A stretch of DNA of 64,000 bases, taken from positions 1-64,000 of the forward strand of contig JAUIBL010000019.1 of NCBI GenBank assembly GCA_030428355.1, written 5' to 3'. The position numbers and the translations under genes are program-made. This document shows, piece after piece, positions 8,284-17,415 of the stretch (its first letter is position 1; the number at the start of each line of letters is the position of its first letter). This stretch comes from Alphaproteobacteria bacterium. GTDB lineage: Bacteria > Pseudomonadota > Alphaproteobacteria > Rhodobacterales > Rhodobacteraceae. A model generated the notes under the pieces. It made no database searches and had not been told where the DNA came from. It saw nothing but the letters and a program-made list of their open reading frames with translations.

Positions 8284-9587
8284 TATCTTTGTCGGATGTT
8301 TTCAGGAAGCCAGGTCGCCAGTTCGGGGAAGGCGATCAGGACAAAAACCATGACAACCATGATCAGGAACATCGGGATCGCCGCCTTGGCGATGAAGTTC
8401 ATTTCATGGGTCGTCATGCCCTGAAGCACGAACAGGTTGAACCCGATGGGCGGCGTGATCTGCGCCATTTCCACGACAACGACGATGAATATTCCGAACC
8501 AGATGATGTCGATACCCGCATCCCGGATCATCGGCTCGACCACTGCCATGGTCAGCACCACCGAAGAGATGCCATCGAGGAACATGCCGAGGATGATGTA
8601 GAACACCAGCAGCGCCATCAACAGCTCGAAGCGGGTCAATTCCAGCGAGGCGATCAGATCCGCCAATCCGCGCGGGAGGCCGGTAAAGCCCATGGACAAG
8701 GACAGGAACGCCGCTCCCGCCAGGATCAGCGCGATCATGGCAGATGTTCGGACGGCCCCCATCAGGCTTTCGGAAAAGGTGCTCCAGTTGAGCGACCCCT
8801 GTGCCGCAGCCAGAACCATCGACCCGATGACACCAAATGCAGCGGCTTCGGTGGCAGTCGCAAATCCAAGATACATGGAACCGATCACCACAAGGATCAG
8901 GCAGATGACCGGGATCAGAAAACGCGAGTTCTTGATCTTCTCGCCCAAGGTCATGGGGGCTTCCGGGGTCGGATTGAAATCCTTTGAGACAAAAGACATG
9001 ATCGCCACGTAGGCCATGAACATCGAAGCCAACACCAGTCCTGGCAGAATCCCCGCCATGAAGAGCTTGGTGATCGATTCATTGATCGTCACGCCATAGA
9101 CGATGAGCGTCAGCGAGGGCGGGATCATCAGGCCCAGTGTCGCGGCGCCTGCAAGCGTGCCGATCACCATGTTTTCGGGATAGTTGCGTTTGCGAAGTTC
9201 GGGAATCGACATCTTGCCGACCGTTGTCAACGTCGCGGCGGATGATCCGGACACGGCGGCAAAGACGGTACACCCAACGATGTTTGTGTGCATCAATCCA
9301 CCCGGCAACCGCGCAAGCCATGGCGACAGGCCACGGAACATGTCCTCGGACAGTCGCGTTCGATACAGGATCTCGCCCATCCAGATGAAGAGCGGCAGGG
9401 CAGTCAGTGTCCATGATGACGACGCGCCCCAGATGCGGGTGATCATCGCATCCCCCGGTGGGCGCGAGGTGAAGAGCTCCATCCCCACGAAGGCCACGCC
9501 CATCAGCGCAAGGCCGACCCAGACACCGGAGCCAAGCAGGAAGAACAACACGAAAAGGAAAATAATGATCGGGGCAAGCTGTTCCAT
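8283..9587 (-). CDS. dctM: TRAP transporter large permease (DctM)
   Basis: A 434-residue membrane protein with about 12 hydrophobic segments. It shows the DctM-family features AAVSGSSAATLTTVGKMSIPEL near residue 115 and ITPPIGFNLFVLQGM near residue 390. It is the sodium-driven channel component that works with the DctQ subunit and the periplasmic binding protein. DctQ starts upstream and ends 6 bases before this gene. The 3' end overlaps the BASS-like gene by one base. Confidence 0.93.
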   Translation of the reverse strand: MEQLAPIIIFLFVLFFLLGSGVWVGLALMGVAFVGMELFTSRPPGDAMITRIWGASSSWTLTALPLFIWMGEILYRTRLSEDMFRGLSPWLARLPGGLMHTNIVGCTVFAAVSGSSAATLTTVGKMSIPELRKRNYPENMVIGTLAGAATLGLMIPPSLTLIVYGVTINESITKLFMAGILPGLVLASMFMAYVAIMSFVSKDFNPTPEAPMTLGEKIKNSRFLIPVICLILVVIGSMYLGFATATEAAAFGVIGSMVLAAAQGSLNWSTFSESLMGAVRTSAMIALILAGAAFLSLSMGFTGLPRGLADLIASLELTRFELLMALLVFYIILGMFLDGISSVVLTMAVVEPMIRDAGIDIIWFGIFIVVVVEMAQITPPIGFNLFVLQGMTTHEMNFIAKAAIPMFLIMVVMVFVLIAFPELATWLPENIRQR

Positions 9588-9593
9588 AGGGCG

Positions 9594-10124
9594 TTACTCC
9601 GCGTTGCTCTGATCGACCAGATCGGTTTTGATCCCGTGCTGGCCACGGAAGACAAGCTGGGCGAGGTGATCCCAGAAGGCGATGGCCAGAAGAATGGCAC
9701 CCACCGACATCGAAATCTGCGGAATCCAGATCGGCGTCTTGTCGAGACCCTGACTGATCTCGTTCCAGCGCCAGGACACATAGGTGCCCTTGACCGCGTA
9801 CCACGCAAAATAGGTTGCGATCACGGTGCCGATTGCAAAACAGAATGTCTCACCCCAACGTCGCCAGGGCCCCAGCGCGTTCAGAAGGATCGACACCCGG
9901 ATATGTGCGCCATGATTCAAGGCGTAGGCGAACGCAAAGAACGATGCTGCGGCCATGCAGTAGCCTGCATAGTCAGTAGCACCCGGAAAGGTCATCCCCG
10001 TCCAACGCGCCACCATCTGCAAAACGATGATCGAAAGAATGGCGACCAGGAAAACCGCCGCAATGATCCCACCCGTCAGGTAGAGTAAGTCAAGAAAACG
10101 CCTGAGCGTGCGCACTGCCGCCAT
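9594..10124 (-). CDS. dctQ: TRAP transporter small permease (DctQ)
   Basis: A 176-residue protein with four membrane segments, the standard length and layout of DctQ. It includes the conserved stretch ALNHGAHIRVSIL between the second and third segments. It links the periplasmic binding protein to the large permease. It lies 87 bases downstream of the binding-protein gene and 6 bases upstream of dctM, in the usual P-Q-M order. Confidence 0.9.
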   Translation of the reverse strand: MAAVRTLRRFLDLLYLTGGIIAAVFLVAILSIIVLQMVARWTGMTFPGATDYAGYCMAAASFFAFAYALNHGAHIRVSILLNALGPWRRWGETFCFAIGTVIATYFAWYAVKGTYVSWRWNEISQGLDKTPIWIPQISMSVGAILLAIAFWDHLAQLVFRGQHGIKTDLVDQSNAE

Positions 10125-10155
10125 GATGCAGATCCCGTCAGAATGTGCTGGAAAC

Positions 10156-10208
10156 CGGGCCGAAGGATCATCTGCGAACAGACATCGACTTCGGCCCGAT
10201 CAATGATG
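10156..10208 (-). promoter_or_regulatory. Stem-loop between dctP and dctQ
   Basis: The 9-base arms CGGGCCGAA (10156-10164) and TTCGGCCCG (10200-10208) are perfectly complementary, with a 35-base loop. The structure begins three bases after the dctP stop. In PQM operons, stem-loops here usually protect the dctP message or partly end transcription, so that more binding protein than permease is made. Confidence 0.5.
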
Positions 10209-10211
10209 CGA

Positions 10212-11189
10212 TCAGTTCGCCGCTTTGTAGGCGTCCACGATGGCTTGACCGGCCTCACCCGCACCGGCAAGCCATTCATCGGTCATGGTAGCGCCGATGG
10301 CCTGCAACTCTCCGACAAGCGTTTCGCTTGCGGGCTCAACGGTCATGCCGCCTTCGCGAAGACCATTCAACGTGAAGTCGGTGTAATCCTTGGAACGTGT
10401 AAGACCCTCAGCCTTGGCGGCAGCGGCACAGTCGTTCATGACGGTCTTGGTCGCGTCATCCAGATCATTCCACGCATCCATGTTCACAAAGACCGCATTG
10501 CGCGGCAACCATGCGTCCACGACATAAAAATGGTTCAGATGCTCCCAGACTTTGCGGTCATAGCCGGTGGCTCCGGACGAAATCATCGAATCCGCGACAC
10601 CGGTCGCGAAGGCCTGACTGATTTCTGCTGCTTCGATTTGCACGGGGATCATTCCGGTAAGTTCCGCCAACCGCGCAGTGGCCGTCGAATATGAACGGAA
10701 CTTGACGCCGTTCATGTCCGCCACCGAATTGACCGGGTTGCGGAAGTAGAAGCCCTGCGGCGGCCATGGCGCTGAATAGAGGTAGTGCAGGTTATCTTCT
10801 GCGAGCACTTCCGCAACGACAGGTCCGGCGATTTCCCACAGCTTTTCGTGTTCGTCAAAAGACGACACAAGGAACGGGATCGAGTCGACTCCATAGAGCG
10901 GATTCTCGTTTTCATGCGCCGACAGAAGGCGCTCTCCGATGTTGGCTTGGCCGGTTTGCACAGCCCGCTTGATCTCATTGCCCGGGAACAGCGACCCCGA
11001 TGGATGCGTGACGATCTCGAGGTTGCCGCCCGAGCCATCAGTCACGCATTTGGCGAAATTCGCTGCCACTTCCGAGTGGAAGTTCGTGGCGGCATAGGCC
11101 ATCGGCATGTCCCAGGTCTCGGCCATCGCGGGTGCAGCCACTGTGGCTGCAACGGCAACCGCCGCCGTTGTCGTCATGAGTTTCTTCAT
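10212..11189 (-). CDS. dctP: TRAP transporter substrate-binding protein (DctP)
   Basis: A 325-residue periplasmic protein with a Sec signal peptide (MKKLMTTTAAVAVAA... APAMA, cleavage near residue 23). It shows the TRAP-family order: MAYAATNFHSE near the mature start, then IKRAVQTGQANIGERLLSAHENENP, and the family Arg/Gly segment FRNPVNSVADMNGVKFRSYS near residue 150-170 that normally binds the ligand carboxylate. First gene of the uptake operon, followed by dctQ, dctM and the BASS-like gene. The neighbouring oxidase and racemase genes suggest an amino acid, imino acid or betaine ligand. Confidence 0.9.
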   Translation of the reverse strand: MKKLMTTTAAVAVAATVAAPAMAETWDMPMAYAATNFHSEVAANFAKCVTDGSGGNLEIVTHPSGSLFPGNEIKRAVQTGQANIGERLLSAHENENPLYGVDSIPFLVSSFDEHEKLWEIAGPVVAEVLAEDNLHYLYSAPWPPQGFYFRNPVNSVADMNGVKFRSYSTATARLAELTGMIPVQIEAAEISQAFATGVADSMISSGATGYDRKVWEHLNHFYVVDAWLPRNAVFVNMDAWNDLDDATKTVMNDCAAAAKAEGLTRSKDYTDFTLNGLREGGMTVEPASETLVGELQAIGATMTDEWLAGAGEAGQAIVDAYKAAN

Positions 11190-11235
11190 TCTTGGTCTCC
11201 CTGTGGTTTGGTTCTTTTCTTCGGTGTTTGTCCCG

Positions 11236-12486
11236 TCACGCCGAAAAGCGTGCGGGAGAATAGGGTCTCAGGTCAATATTCGGCGTTTTGCCGGACAACA
11301 GTTGTGCAACAAGTCTGCCCGTTCTCGGACCGCCTGTCAGGCCGACATGGTCATGGCCGAAAGCAACGAAAGCGCCAGAAAGCGCAGGCGCTTCGCCTAT
11401 CACGGGAATCGAATCGCTCATGGACGGCCGATGCCCCATCCATTCGACTGTCTTTTTCCAGGTGATGCCGGGGATCGCGTCCCGGATATTGCGCTCGAGC
11501 AGATCGAACGGCGCACGGGACGGCGCTGAGTCGAGGCCGCCGAATTCAACAATTCCCGCAAGGCGCAGGCGGCCGTCCATGGGCGTCGCGACAAACTTCC
11601 CCGACGCCACCATCACGGGTGCCCGTGGCATCACGGACGGCTCCCACAGCTCAAGGTGGTACCCCCGTTCGCTTTCCAGCGGCGCGCTCAGCCCCAGTTT
11701 GGCTGCCAGCGGTTTTGACCAGGCACCAGTGGCCAGAACGACGGCGTCGCAGGGTATTGTTTCACCACCGGCCCGCACACCGGTCACGCGGCCTGCTTCA
11801 CGCGTGAAATCGGTCACGTCCGCCCGAAGAAATCTGACGCCTTTGGTTTCGGCATGGGTGGCCAGCGCTTTGACATAGGCACCCGGATCCGTGATCCGGC
11901 CATGATGTCTCAACCGCGCTGCAAGACCGAGGGTCCGGGCAAACACCGGGTCGTAGTCGCGAAAGGCTTCGCCCTCGAGAACATCCCATTCAAAGCCGTG
12001 CTCTTTGCGCACCGACCAGCCGAACGCATCCCCGTCATAGTGCCGTCGATCCCGGTAGACATAGAGGTAGTCGCTGGGAACGATCCATTTCTCGGCACCC
12101 GTGCCCGCGGCCAAGGCCTGATGATCCGACAGGCTGTCACCGATGATGGGTGCGAGTGCAGCCGCACGTTGGCGCACCGCAGCTTCGTTTGCGTGACCCA
12201 TATAGGACATGAGCCACGGAGCCAGCCGTGGCAGGTAGCGCCATTTCAGGAACAGCGGCTGATCGGGACGGATCAGCATACCGGGCACCTTGCGCCAAAG
12301 ACCCGGCACCGTCACTGGAATGACGGAACAGCTTGCCAGAACACCTCCATTGCCGTGGCTTGCCCCGGCCGCCGGACCATCGCGGTCGATCAGGATGACG
12401 TCATGCCCGTCGCGCTGCAGCCAGATGGCCGTGGAAACACCGACGATCCCCGCGCCGATGACCGCGATCGTTCTCGGCGGGCTCAT
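11236..12486 (-). CDS. DadA-like FAD-dependent D-amino acid oxidase/dehydrogenase
   Basis: A 416-residue FAD enzyme of the DAO/DadA family. The N-terminal dinucleotide site [11 protein letters not shown] is followed by the acidic residue after IDRDG, and AGASHGNGG contacts FAD. The C-terminal half has [19 protein letters not shown] and [19 protein letters not shown], typical of D-amino acid dehydrogenases passing electrons to the membrane. It would convert a D-amino or imino acid to the 2-keto acid or pyrroline. The start overlaps the enolase-superfamily gene by ATGA, so the two enzymes are made together. Only 46 bases separate its stop from dctP, so all may be one transcript. Confidence 0.8.
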   Translation of the reverse strand: MSPPRTIAVIGAGIVGVSTAIWLQRDGHDVILIDRDGPAAGASHGNGGVLASCSVIPVTVPGLWRKVPGMLIRPDQPLFLKWRYLPRLAPWLMSYMGHANEAAVRQRAAALAPIIGDSLSDHQALAAGTGAEKWIVPSDYLYVYRDRRHYDGDAFGWSVRKEHGFEWDVLEGEAFRDYDPVFARTLGLAARLRHHGRITDPGAYVKALATHAETKGVRFLRADVTDFTREAGRVTGVRAGGETIPCDAVVLATGAWSKPLAAKLGLSAPLESERGYHLELWEPSVMPRAPVMVASGKFVATPMDGRLRLAGIVEFGGLDSAPSRAPFDLLERNIRDAIPGITWKKTVEWMGHRPSMSDSIPVIGEAPALSGAFVAFGHDHVGLTGGPRTGRLVAQLLSGKTPNIDLRPYSPARFSA

Positions 12487-13616
12487 GCGGCAAGCCCCTT
12501 GGACAGACTGTAGTGTTCAAGTTTGTCGAGATCGGGTCGAATACCCAGCCCCGGCCCGTCAGGAATCTGAACACGACCGCCTTCGCAGGGAAACGGCGTC
12601 TCGAGAATATCCTCAGCCAGATAGTACTTGGCCTGGTAGAATTCGCATCCAAGATCAATCGAGGGTGTGGACGCGATCAGATGCGCTCCAGCAAGATGGG
12701 CCAGCCCGGATTCGAACATATCGCCCCCATATGCGCCAAGACCGTTTGCAGCAGCCATCGCGGCAACGGCCTTTGCACGGGCGAAGCTTCCGGATTTCAT
12801 GACCTTTACCGAAACCCCATCACAGATCCCGTCCCGCACGGCGCGCGCCATGTCTTCCGGACCAAAAACGCTTTCGTCGGCCAGCAGTGGCACATCAACG
12901 CTCTGTCGGATCTCTGCCATCAGATCGTAAAGCGGTGCCCGAACGGGTTGTTCGATGAAGTCCGGCTTGAACTGCGCAACGTCGCGCACGCGGTCCAGTG
13001 CATCTTCGGGTGCAAGACCCTGATTGAAGTCCACGCGAACGGAAAACTCGGGATACTCCTGTGCCAGCGCTTCCAGACGCATCAGGTCAAATGCATGGTC
13101 CCGGAACCCCGTCTTGAGCTTGACGATGCGCACCCCATCCGCCCGCAATCGGTCAAGCAGGGCACGATCCTGCGCGAAGTCGGGATTCGCTAATGACACG
13201 GACAGCGCAATGCTGTCACGGCATTTGCCGCCAAGCAAAGCATGGACCGGCTGCCCCGAGATGCGCCCGGCAAGATCGTGCAGCGCGGTGTCCAATGCGG
13301 CTTTGGCTTCGGAGCAATGCGCAACTGCACGGTCAGCATCTCGCATGATGGTCTCGCGGTCGGCAACGCGGCGACCCAGTACATGCGGTCGGATGTAGCG
13401 GTCCAGGGCAAAAAAGCTCGCCTCGGGCGATCCTGTGAAAACAACCCACGGCGATGCTTCACCCCAACCGGTTTCTCCACTTTCCGACATCAGCCGCAGG
13501 ACGATGATTTCACAGGCGCCATCAACACGCCCGATGCCGTGATCCCGTGCGCCCACGACAGGCAGGGAAAGGTACCAAAGATCGAAGCCGATAATCGTCT
13601 GACTGATGTCGCTCAT
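12483..13616 (-). CDS. Enolase-superfamily enzyme, muconate-lactonizing subgroup (racemase/epimerase/dehydratase)
   Basis: A 377-residue enzyme with an alpha+beta capping domain and a TIM barrel. Catalytic residues of the MLE subgroup are visible: KLK (K166, K168), metal ligands D196, E222 and D247, and a Lys on the opposite face at K271 (VSVKVMKSG). Lysines on both sides permit two-base 1,1-proton transfer (racemisation or epimerisation), cycloisomerisation or dehydration. Coupling by ATGA to a DadA-like oxidase, and TRAP genes just beyond, favour an amino-acid or betaine epimerase; roseobacters have a relative of this kind acting on hydroxyproline betaine. The substrate cannot be read directly. 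It diverges from the LysR gene across 90 bases. Confidence 0.75.
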   Translation of the reverse strand: MSDISQTIIGFDLWYLSLPVVGARDHGIGRVDGACEIIVLRLMSESGETGWGEASPWVVFTGSPEASFFALDRYIRPHVLGRRVADRETIMRDADRAVAHCSEAKAALDTALHDLAGRISGQPVHALLGGKCRDSIALSVSLANPDFAQDRALLDRLRADGVRIVKLKTGFRDHAFDLMRLEALAQEYPEFSVRVDFNQGLAPEDALDRVRDVAQFKPDFIEQPVRAPLYDLMAEIRQSVDVPLLADESVFGPEDMARAVRDGICDGVSVKVMKSGSFARAKAVAAMAAANGLGAYGGDMFESGLAHLAGAHLIASTPSIDLGCEFYQAKYYLAEDILETPFPCEGGRVQIPDGPGLGIRPDLDKLEHYSLSKGLAA

Positions 13617-13706
13617 GCGCGAAGGCCCCCAATGCGATCAGCGTGCCTTCGCAGAACCATCATTTCCAATACAAATATTTTACGATCTCATAATTTGAAG
13701 TGATAC

Positions 13707-14636
13707 ATGTGCAGGATGATGAGCCCGTTTCGCCAGTTCCAAGCCTTTCACGCCACGATGGAGCGCGGGACCGTGACAGCGGCTGCCGAACACCTGGGTA
13801 TCTCTCAGCCTGCTATCAGCAACCTGCTGTCCCAACTGGAGCGGCGCACCAAACTGAAGCTCTTCGAACGCAAGCGCGGGCGCCTGGTGCCTACCCCTGA
13901 AGCCACCGTCCTATTCGAGGAAATCGACACCGTTGTGCGCGGCCTTGACCATGTCAATCAGGCGGTTGCCGACCTTCAGAACCGGACCGCAGGGCAATTG
14001 CAGGTGGCAACCAATCATGCCTTGGCATTCGGATTCATCCCGGCGGAAATCTCCGAATTCTGCGAACGACGTCCGAACCTGACGCTTGCTGTACAGTCGC
14101 AGTATTCCGGGAAGATACAGGAATGGGTCGCGGCGGGGCTTTACGAAATCGGAATATGTGAACGGCCCATTCTGCATGAGGGCCTGGAGGAACGCCGTTT
14201 CACCTTTGAAACTCTCTGCGCCATCCCCGAAAGTGCGGGTCTGTCCGGAGACACCACGATGACGCCCGCCGCCCTTGATGGCTATCCGTTCATCATCATG
14301 GGTGCTGATCACATGGTCTCTCGCCGGACACGCGAGGCGTTTCACGCACACGGCGCGCATTTTCGGGTGCGGTGCCATACCGACCTGTTTCGGAACGCCC
14401 TGAACCTTGTAAAGCAGGGATTGGGCGCGGCGATGATCGACCCGTTTACCTTGGCCAGCGATGATGGAACCGGCTATGTGGTTCGGCGTCTTGATCCAAC
14501 CGTGCATCTCGACATCGTCATCGTGACCCGGAGGGATCGTCCGTTGTCTGTCGTTGCACAGGAATTTCTTGATCAGATCATTCCACGTATGGAGAAGATT
14601 GCCATCAACACAGCTCAAAACAGGATCGAAACATGA
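13707..14636 (+). CDS. LysR-type transcriptional regulator
   Basis: A 309-residue LysR regulator. The N-terminal winged helix is clear (FRQFQAFHATMERGTVTAAAEHLGISQPAISNLLSQLE as its core, residues about 7-45), and the effector domain follows from about residue 90. Several ATGs at the start are possible (13707, 13716, 13719). It is divergent from the enolase-superfamily gene, the classic LysR position, and overlaps the downstream racemase gene by ATGA. The 90-base gap is AT-rich and would hold the operators. It probably activates the leftward catabolic operon when the imported compound is present. Confidence 0.88.
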   Translation: MCRMMSPFRQFQAFHATMERGTVTAAAEHLGISQPAISNLLSQLERRTKLKLFERKRGRLVPTPEATVLFEEIDTVVRGLDHVNQAVADLQNRTAGQLQVATNHALAFGFIPAEISEFCERRPNLTLAVQSQYSGKIQEWVAAGLYEIGICERPILHEGLEERRFTFETLCAIPESAGLSGDTTMTPAALDGYPFIIMGADHMVSRRTREAFHAHGAHFRVRCHTDLFRNALNLVKQGLGAAMIDPFTLASDDGTGYVVRRLDPTVHLDIVIVTRRDRPLSVVAQEFLDQIIPRMEKIAINTAQNRIET

Positions 14637-15343
14637 AGGCACAGGGCGGAAAAGCCGTCTACGGAGCGTCAGTCGGGATACTCATGCTCGAAGCACGCTT
14701 CCCCCGCATCGCCGGAGACATGGGCAATGCAACAAGCTGGGACTTTCCTGTCCACTACAAGATCGTTCGCGGTGCGTCGCCGGACAAGGTCGTGCGCCGC
14801 AATGCGGATGGGTTGTTGCCCGACTTCATTGCAGCGGCGCAGGAACTGGTTGCGGACGGGGTCGATGGGATCACGACGAATTGCGGTTTCCTGTCGATCT
14901 TTCAACAAGAGATTGCCGAGGCCGTGGGGGTTCCGGTTGCCACCTCGTCTCTGATGCAAACCGCCATGGTCAACGCGCTTCTTCCTCGGGGCAAACGGGC
15001 GGGCATCCTCACCATCTCGGGGAGCACGCTGACGCCGGCGCATCTCAGCGCAGCGGGAGTGCCGGCAGACACACCCGTCGGAAGCACGGAGGGCGGGCGT
15101 GAATTCACCCGCGCCATTCTGGGCAACGAGCTTGAACTCGATACCGCCGCTGCCGAAGCTGACAATGTCGATGCCGCAAAGGCTCTTGTGGCAGCACATC
15201 CCGACATCGGTGCGCTGGTCCTCGAATGTACCAATATGGGGCCATATGCACCCGCCATCCGCGCCGCAACGGGACTTCCGGTATTCTCGATCCTCAATTT
15301 CGTGGCCTGGTTTCAGGCAGGGCTTTCTCCGAGACGGTTCTGA
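14633..15343 (+). CDS. Asp/Glu/hydantoin racemase family protein
   Basis: A 236-residue cytoplasmic protein with the two catalytic cysteines of the Asp/Glu racemase superfamily: C84 in TTNCGFLS and C199 in LECTNMGPY. The second half carries GKRAGILTISG. Members racemise aspartate, glutamate or hydantoins, or decarboxylate arylmalonates. It overlaps the LysR stop by ATGA and is therefore regulated with it. With the enolase-superfamily enzyme it would give the locus two possible C-alpha proton-transfer enzymes. The substrate is unknown. Confidence 0.75.
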   Translation: MKAQGGKAVYGASVGILMLEARFPRIAGDMGNATSWDFPVHYKIVRGASPDKVVRRNADGLLPDFIAAAQELVADGVDGITTNCGFLSIFQQEIAEAVGVPVATSSLMQTAMVNALLPRGKRAGILTISGSTLTPAHLSAAGVPADTPVGSTEGGREFTRAILGNELELDTAAAEADNVDAAKALVAAHPDIGALVLECTNMGPYAPAIRAATGLPVFSILNFVAWFQAGLSPRRF

Positions 15344-15496
15344 TAGTGTCGGATCACCAACGTGCGGGGTCATAGGCTGGTCCCGGCAGACGCCAGTCTG
15401 ACAACCGTGTCATCCTTGGGTCATTGTGCGTCGCCATGAAGTGTGTGGGCCCGCACAGACTTGATGGTAGCAACGATTTCCGTCACCACTTGGTCC

Positions 15497-15877
15497 ATGA
15501 CCGCAGCAAATCAAAACGCACCGGAACCCCGGCTTCGCATTCGCATCGTCTTTGGCGAAGACGAGATGATCGGTCCCGGCAAGGCAGACCTTCTCGAACG
15601 GATAGAACGATGTGGTTCGATCGCTGCGGCAGGTCGCGAGATGGGCATGAGCTATAAACGGGCGTGGGAATTGATCGGCGTTCTCAATGCCATGTTTCGT
15701 GCGCCGCTTGTCGACAGCACCCGAGGTGGACCCGGGGGGGGTGGGGCAGTTCTGACCGATCTCGGACGTGAGGTTCTGGAACAGTACCGCGCCTTTGAAA
15801 CAGAAGCGGCAACGCATGGGGCCGAGAGGCTCGAGGCACTCCGCGGCATGTTGAGGGATATTCCCGACGGAAAATAA
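15497..15877 (+). CDS. ModE-like molybdate regulator, DNA-binding domain only
   Basis: A 126-residue protein matching the N-terminal winged helix of ModE: LLERIERCGSIAAAGREMGMSYKRAWELI, followed by GGPGGGGAVLTDLG near residue 80. The C-terminal Mop domains that bind molybdate in full-length ModE are absent; the protein stops after a short helix. I chose the ATG at 15497 because the family motif starts soon after; no clear ribosome-binding site distinguishes it from 15464. It is directly upstream of modABC and probably controls them. How a protein without Mop domains senses molybdate is not evident. Confidence 0.75.
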   Translation: MTAANQNAPEPRLRIRIVFGEDEMIGPGKADLLERIERCGSIAAAGREMGMSYKRAWELIGVLNAMFRAPLVDSTRGGPGGGGAVLTDLGREVLEQYRAFETEAATHGAERLEALRGMLRDIPDGK

Positions 15878-15904
15878 CGCTTGACCGGTCAAAGGCGTCG
15901 ATGC

Positions 15905-15926
15905 GATATGTTTCGTCATACATATC
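15905..15926. promoter_or_regulatory. Inverted repeat upstream of modA, ModE-operator candidate
   Basis: GATATG (15905-15910) and CATATC (15921-15926) form a perfect inverted repeat with a 10-base spacer. The TAT-rich, two-arm layout resembles ModE operators. It lies between the ModE-like gene and the likely modA start (15946), and would cover the first bases of the longer modA frame that opens at 15901. Confidence 0.5.
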
Positions 15927-15945
15927 ATTGCCCGGAGGGTTTTCC

Positions 15946-16716
15946 TTGGTCAGATCGGTCCTGTCTTGCGCTGCGGTTTTGGCAGGTCTCGTGTTTGCCG
16001 CCGCAGGAGCACAGGCCGAAAGGATCACGGTCTTTGCAGCCGCAAGCATGACCAACGCACTGGCCGAGATCGAAACCGATTTCGAGGCGGCGACGGGCCA
16101 TGATGTCGTCGTCTCGCTTGCAGGGTCTTCGGCGCTGGCACGCCAGATCCAGCAGGGCGCACCTGCCGACATCTTTATTTCGGCCAGCACCGACTGGATG
16201 GACATCATCGAGTCCGACGGTCTGATCGAAGCCGGGACGCGCTTTGACCTTCTTGGAAACACCATCGTTCTTGTCGCATTCGGGACAGAGGCCGACCCTG
16301 TCGAGATCACTCCCGATCTCGATCTGGCAGGACTGCTGGGCACTGGTCGGCTGGCCATGGCGTTGATCGATTCCGTTCCCGCCGGGGTATACGGCAAAGC
16401 CGCGCTGCAAAAACTCGGGCTCTGGGACGATGTCGAGGCGCAGGTTGCACAGGCCGATAACGTGCGCGCCGCTTTGGCCTTTGTTGCGACCGGCGAAGCC
16501 CCTTACGGCATCGTCTATGCAACCGACGCAGCGGCGGAAGACCGCGTGAGTATCGTTGGCAGGTTCCCCCCCGCCAGCCATCCGCCGATTGTCTATCCTG
16601 CCGCGGATCTGTCCAATCGCGATGTCCCTGCCGAAACCGACTTTCTTGAGTTTCTTCGCAGCCCTCAAGCGCGGGCGGCCTTCGAACGTCAGGGCTTCAC
16701 GGTGCTGGCCGAGTAG
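15946..16716 (+). CDS. modA: Molybdate ABC transporter substrate-binding protein
   Basis: A 256-residue periplasmic protein. The frame opens at an ATG at 15901, but that start has no ribosome-binding site and sits against the inverted repeat. The TTG at 15946 has GGAGGG six bases upstream and gives a clean signal peptide (VRSVLSCAAVLAGLVFAAAGAQA), so I prefer it. The mature protein has the ModA oxyanion motifs FAAASMTNAL, SLAGSSALARQIQQGAPADIFISA and GIVYATDA. It binds molybdate or tungstate for the ModB/ModC importer that follows; modB starts three bases after its stop. Confidence 0.9.
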   Translation: MVRSVLSCAAVLAGLVFAAAGAQAERITVFAAASMTNALAEIETDFEAATGHDVVVSLAGSSALARQIQQGAPADIFISASTDWMDIIESDGLIEAGTRFDLLGNTIVLVAFGTEADPVEITPDLDLAGLLGTGRLAMALIDSVPAGVYGKAALQKLGLWDDVEAQVAQADNVRAALAFVATGEAPYGIVYATDAAAEDRVSIVGRFPPASHPPIVYPAADLSNRDVPAETDFLEFLRSPQARAAFERQGFTVLAE

Positions 16717-16719
16717 CGG

Positions 16720-17415
16720 ATGACGGACTGGCTTGGTCCCGAGGAATGGCGAGCGGTTGCGCTCTCTCTCCAGGTTTCCATGTGGGCGACACTGGCCAGC
16801 CTGCCTTTTGGAATTTTCATCGCTTACGCGCTGGCGAGGTGGCACTTTCCCGGAAAACAGGTGTTGAATGGGCTTGTCCATCTACCGTTGATCCTGCCGC
16901 CGGTTGTGACTGGGTATCTCTTGCTTCTGCTGCTGGGCACACGCGGCCCGGTCGGCAGCATTCTGGCGGACTGGGGCATTATCTTGGCGTTTCGCTGGAC
17001 GGGTGCAGCAGTAGCGGCCGCAGTTATGGCCTTTCCGCTCATGGTGCGGGCAATCCGTCTGTCTATCGAGGCTGTCGATCCGAAACTCGAACAGGCCAGC
17101 GCCACGCTTGGTGCCTCGCCGGTCTGGGTGTTCCTGACCGTTACCCTGCCGATGGCATTGCCCGGGATCATTGCGGGCGCAATCCTTGCCTTCGCAAAAG
17201 CGATGGGTGAATTTGGCGCGACAATCACCTTTGTCTCAAACATTCCGGGCGAGACACGGACCATTCCCTCCGCGATCTATGCCTTTCTGCAAGTGCCCGG
17301 CGGTGAGGCTTCCGCGATGAAGCTGGTTGTTGTTTCGGTCGGCGTTGCGATGGGAGCATTGGTGTTGTCGGAGTGGATCGGTCGCCGTGTCGCGGCGCGG
17401 GTCGGAGGCGCGTGA
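16720..17415 (+). CDS. modB: Molybdate ABC transporter permease
   Basis: A 231-residue inner-membrane protein with five or six hydrophobic segments. It shows the ModB signatures LILPPVVTGYLLLLLLG near residue 55 and the cytoplasmic EAA-type loop EQASATLGASPVWVFLTVTLP. GEFGATITFVSNIPGETRTIP near residue 170 is diagnostic for molybdate permeases. It couples ModA to ModC, and its stop overlaps the modC start (TGATG). Confidence 0.93.
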   Translation: MTDWLGPEEWRAVALSLQVSMWATLASLPFGIFIAYALARWHFPGKQVLNGLVHLPLILPPVVTGYLLLLLLGTRGPVGSILADWGIILAFRWTGAAVAAAVMAFPLMVRAIRLSIEAVDPKLEQASATLGASPVWVFLTVTLPMALPGIIAGAILAFAKAMGEFGATITFVSNIPGETRTIPSAIYAFLQVPGGEASAMKLVVVSVGVAMGALVLSEWIGRRVAARVGGA

